A stretch of 21,938 nt of DNA from URNF01 sp045531495 (GTDB lineage Bacteria > Bacillota > Clostridia > Oscillospirales > Acutalibacteraceae), in contig JAZSED010000120.1 of the NCBI GenBank assembly GCA_045531495.1, forward strand, positions 1-21,938, in the 5' to 3' direction. Positions 21,663 through 21,938 of the stretch are shown here, piece after piece. Numbering within the stretch: the stretch's first letter is position 1; every line of letters starts with the position of its first letter. A program made the translations under genes and the position numbers. The notes under the pieces are model-generated. The model was not told where the DNA came from and did not search any database. It saw nothing but the letters and a program-made list of their open reading frames with translations.

Positions 21663-21938
21663 ATGAAGAACAACAAAGTAAAAAAATTGGTATTAGCAGC
21701 GCTGTTTACCGCACTCGCCGCGGTGGCTACGGCGGTGATTGCCATTCCGTTGCCGCACGGTTTTGCGAACTTGGGTGATGCGGTCGTATTGCTGGCGGGC
21801 GGTATTTTGGGCGGTCCGCTGGGCATTTTGGCGGCGGCAGTCGGCTCGGCGCTCGCGGACCTTTTGTTAGGATATACGCTGTATGCGCCGGCAACCTTTG
21901 TCATTAAAGGCATTATGGCGGCTGTGTTTTGGCTACTG
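21663..21938 (+). CDS. ECF-type transporter S component, N-terminal part
   Basis: The first 92 codons of a gene cut by the window end. M-K-N-N-K-V-K-K-L-V leads into hydrophobic segments with L-F-T-A-L-A-A-V-A-T-A-V (about 11-22), then F-A-N-L-G-D-A-V-V-L-L-A-G-G-I-L-G-G-P-L-G (about 34-54) and A-D-L-L-L-G-Y. The N-L-G-D-x-x-V-L-L-x-x-G-x-L-x-G-P pattern is typical of ECF S components related to COG4720, membrane proteins that bind a vitamin or similar micronutrient and dock on an energy-coupling module. The substrate cannot be told. ATG 21663 is preferred over 21645 because AGAAGG lies 7 nt upstream. It is expressed divergently from the TIGR01440 gene. Confidence 0.8.
   Translation, partial: MKNNKVKKLVLAALFTALAAVATAVIAIPLPHGFANLGDAVVLLAGGILGGPLGILAAAVGSALADLLLGYTLYAPATFVIKGIMAAVFWLL

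Overview
The window looks like a chromosomal segment of a low-to-moderate GC Gram-positive anaerobe of the class Clostridia, possibly Oscillospirales-like. The reasons are a T-box leader, indirect Asn/Gln-tRNA synthesis genes (gatCAB), a YwlG/TIGR01440 protein, an ECF-type S component, strong AGGAGG-like ribosome sites and palindromic intergenic repeats beside a DUF559 gene. The lineage is an inference from gene content only. No rRNA, tRNA, CRISPR array, IS element or prophage was seen.

Layout. (1) 1-2820, plus strand: end of gatC, then gatA and gatB with a terminator. gatA has two anomalies: an in-frame TGA at 319-321, and loss of the residues that form the amidase triad. (2) 2821-3420: a mosaic of short hairpins and a 31-bp direct repeat, leading directly into a small DUF559/Vsr-like nuclease gene. 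(3) 3428-4155: an unusual orotate-phosphoribosyltransferase-like gene with its own promoter and a bidirectional terminator. (4) 4154-5910, minus strand: a fused ABC exporter half-transporter. (5) 6030-8250, plus strand: an accessory two-gene unit, a secreted C39-like cysteine peptidase and a lipoprotein, with its own promoter and terminator. (6) 8258-20984, minus strand: one large branched-chain amino acid operon, promoter - T-box - ilvA - ridA - leuA - leuC - leuD - leuB - ilvB - ilvN - ilvC - ilvD - DUF815 ATPase. (7) 21028-21938: a TIGR01440 gene (minus) and an ECF S-component gene (plus, cut by the window end), divergently transcribed from two fully overlapping promoters built on an inverted repeat.

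How the genes work together. IlvA makes 2-oxobutanoate from threonine, and RidA clears its reactive enamine/imine intermediates. IlvB/IlvN, IlvC and IlvD make the oxoacid precursors of valine and isoleucine, and LeuA, LeuC/LeuD and LeuB extend the valine branch to leucine. The T-box specifier reads as CUC (Leu) by positional comparison with known T-box Stem I structures, so the whole set, including ilvA, appears to be controlled by leucyl-tRNA charging. The branched-chain aminotransferase is not in the window.

The observations most worth following are the apparently catalytically dead, UGA-interrupted GatA beside an intact GatB, the DUF559 gene with its hairpin mosaic, the peptidase-lipoprotein pair, the phosphoribosyltransferase lacking the usual acidic PRPP-loop pair, and the overlapping divergent promoters.
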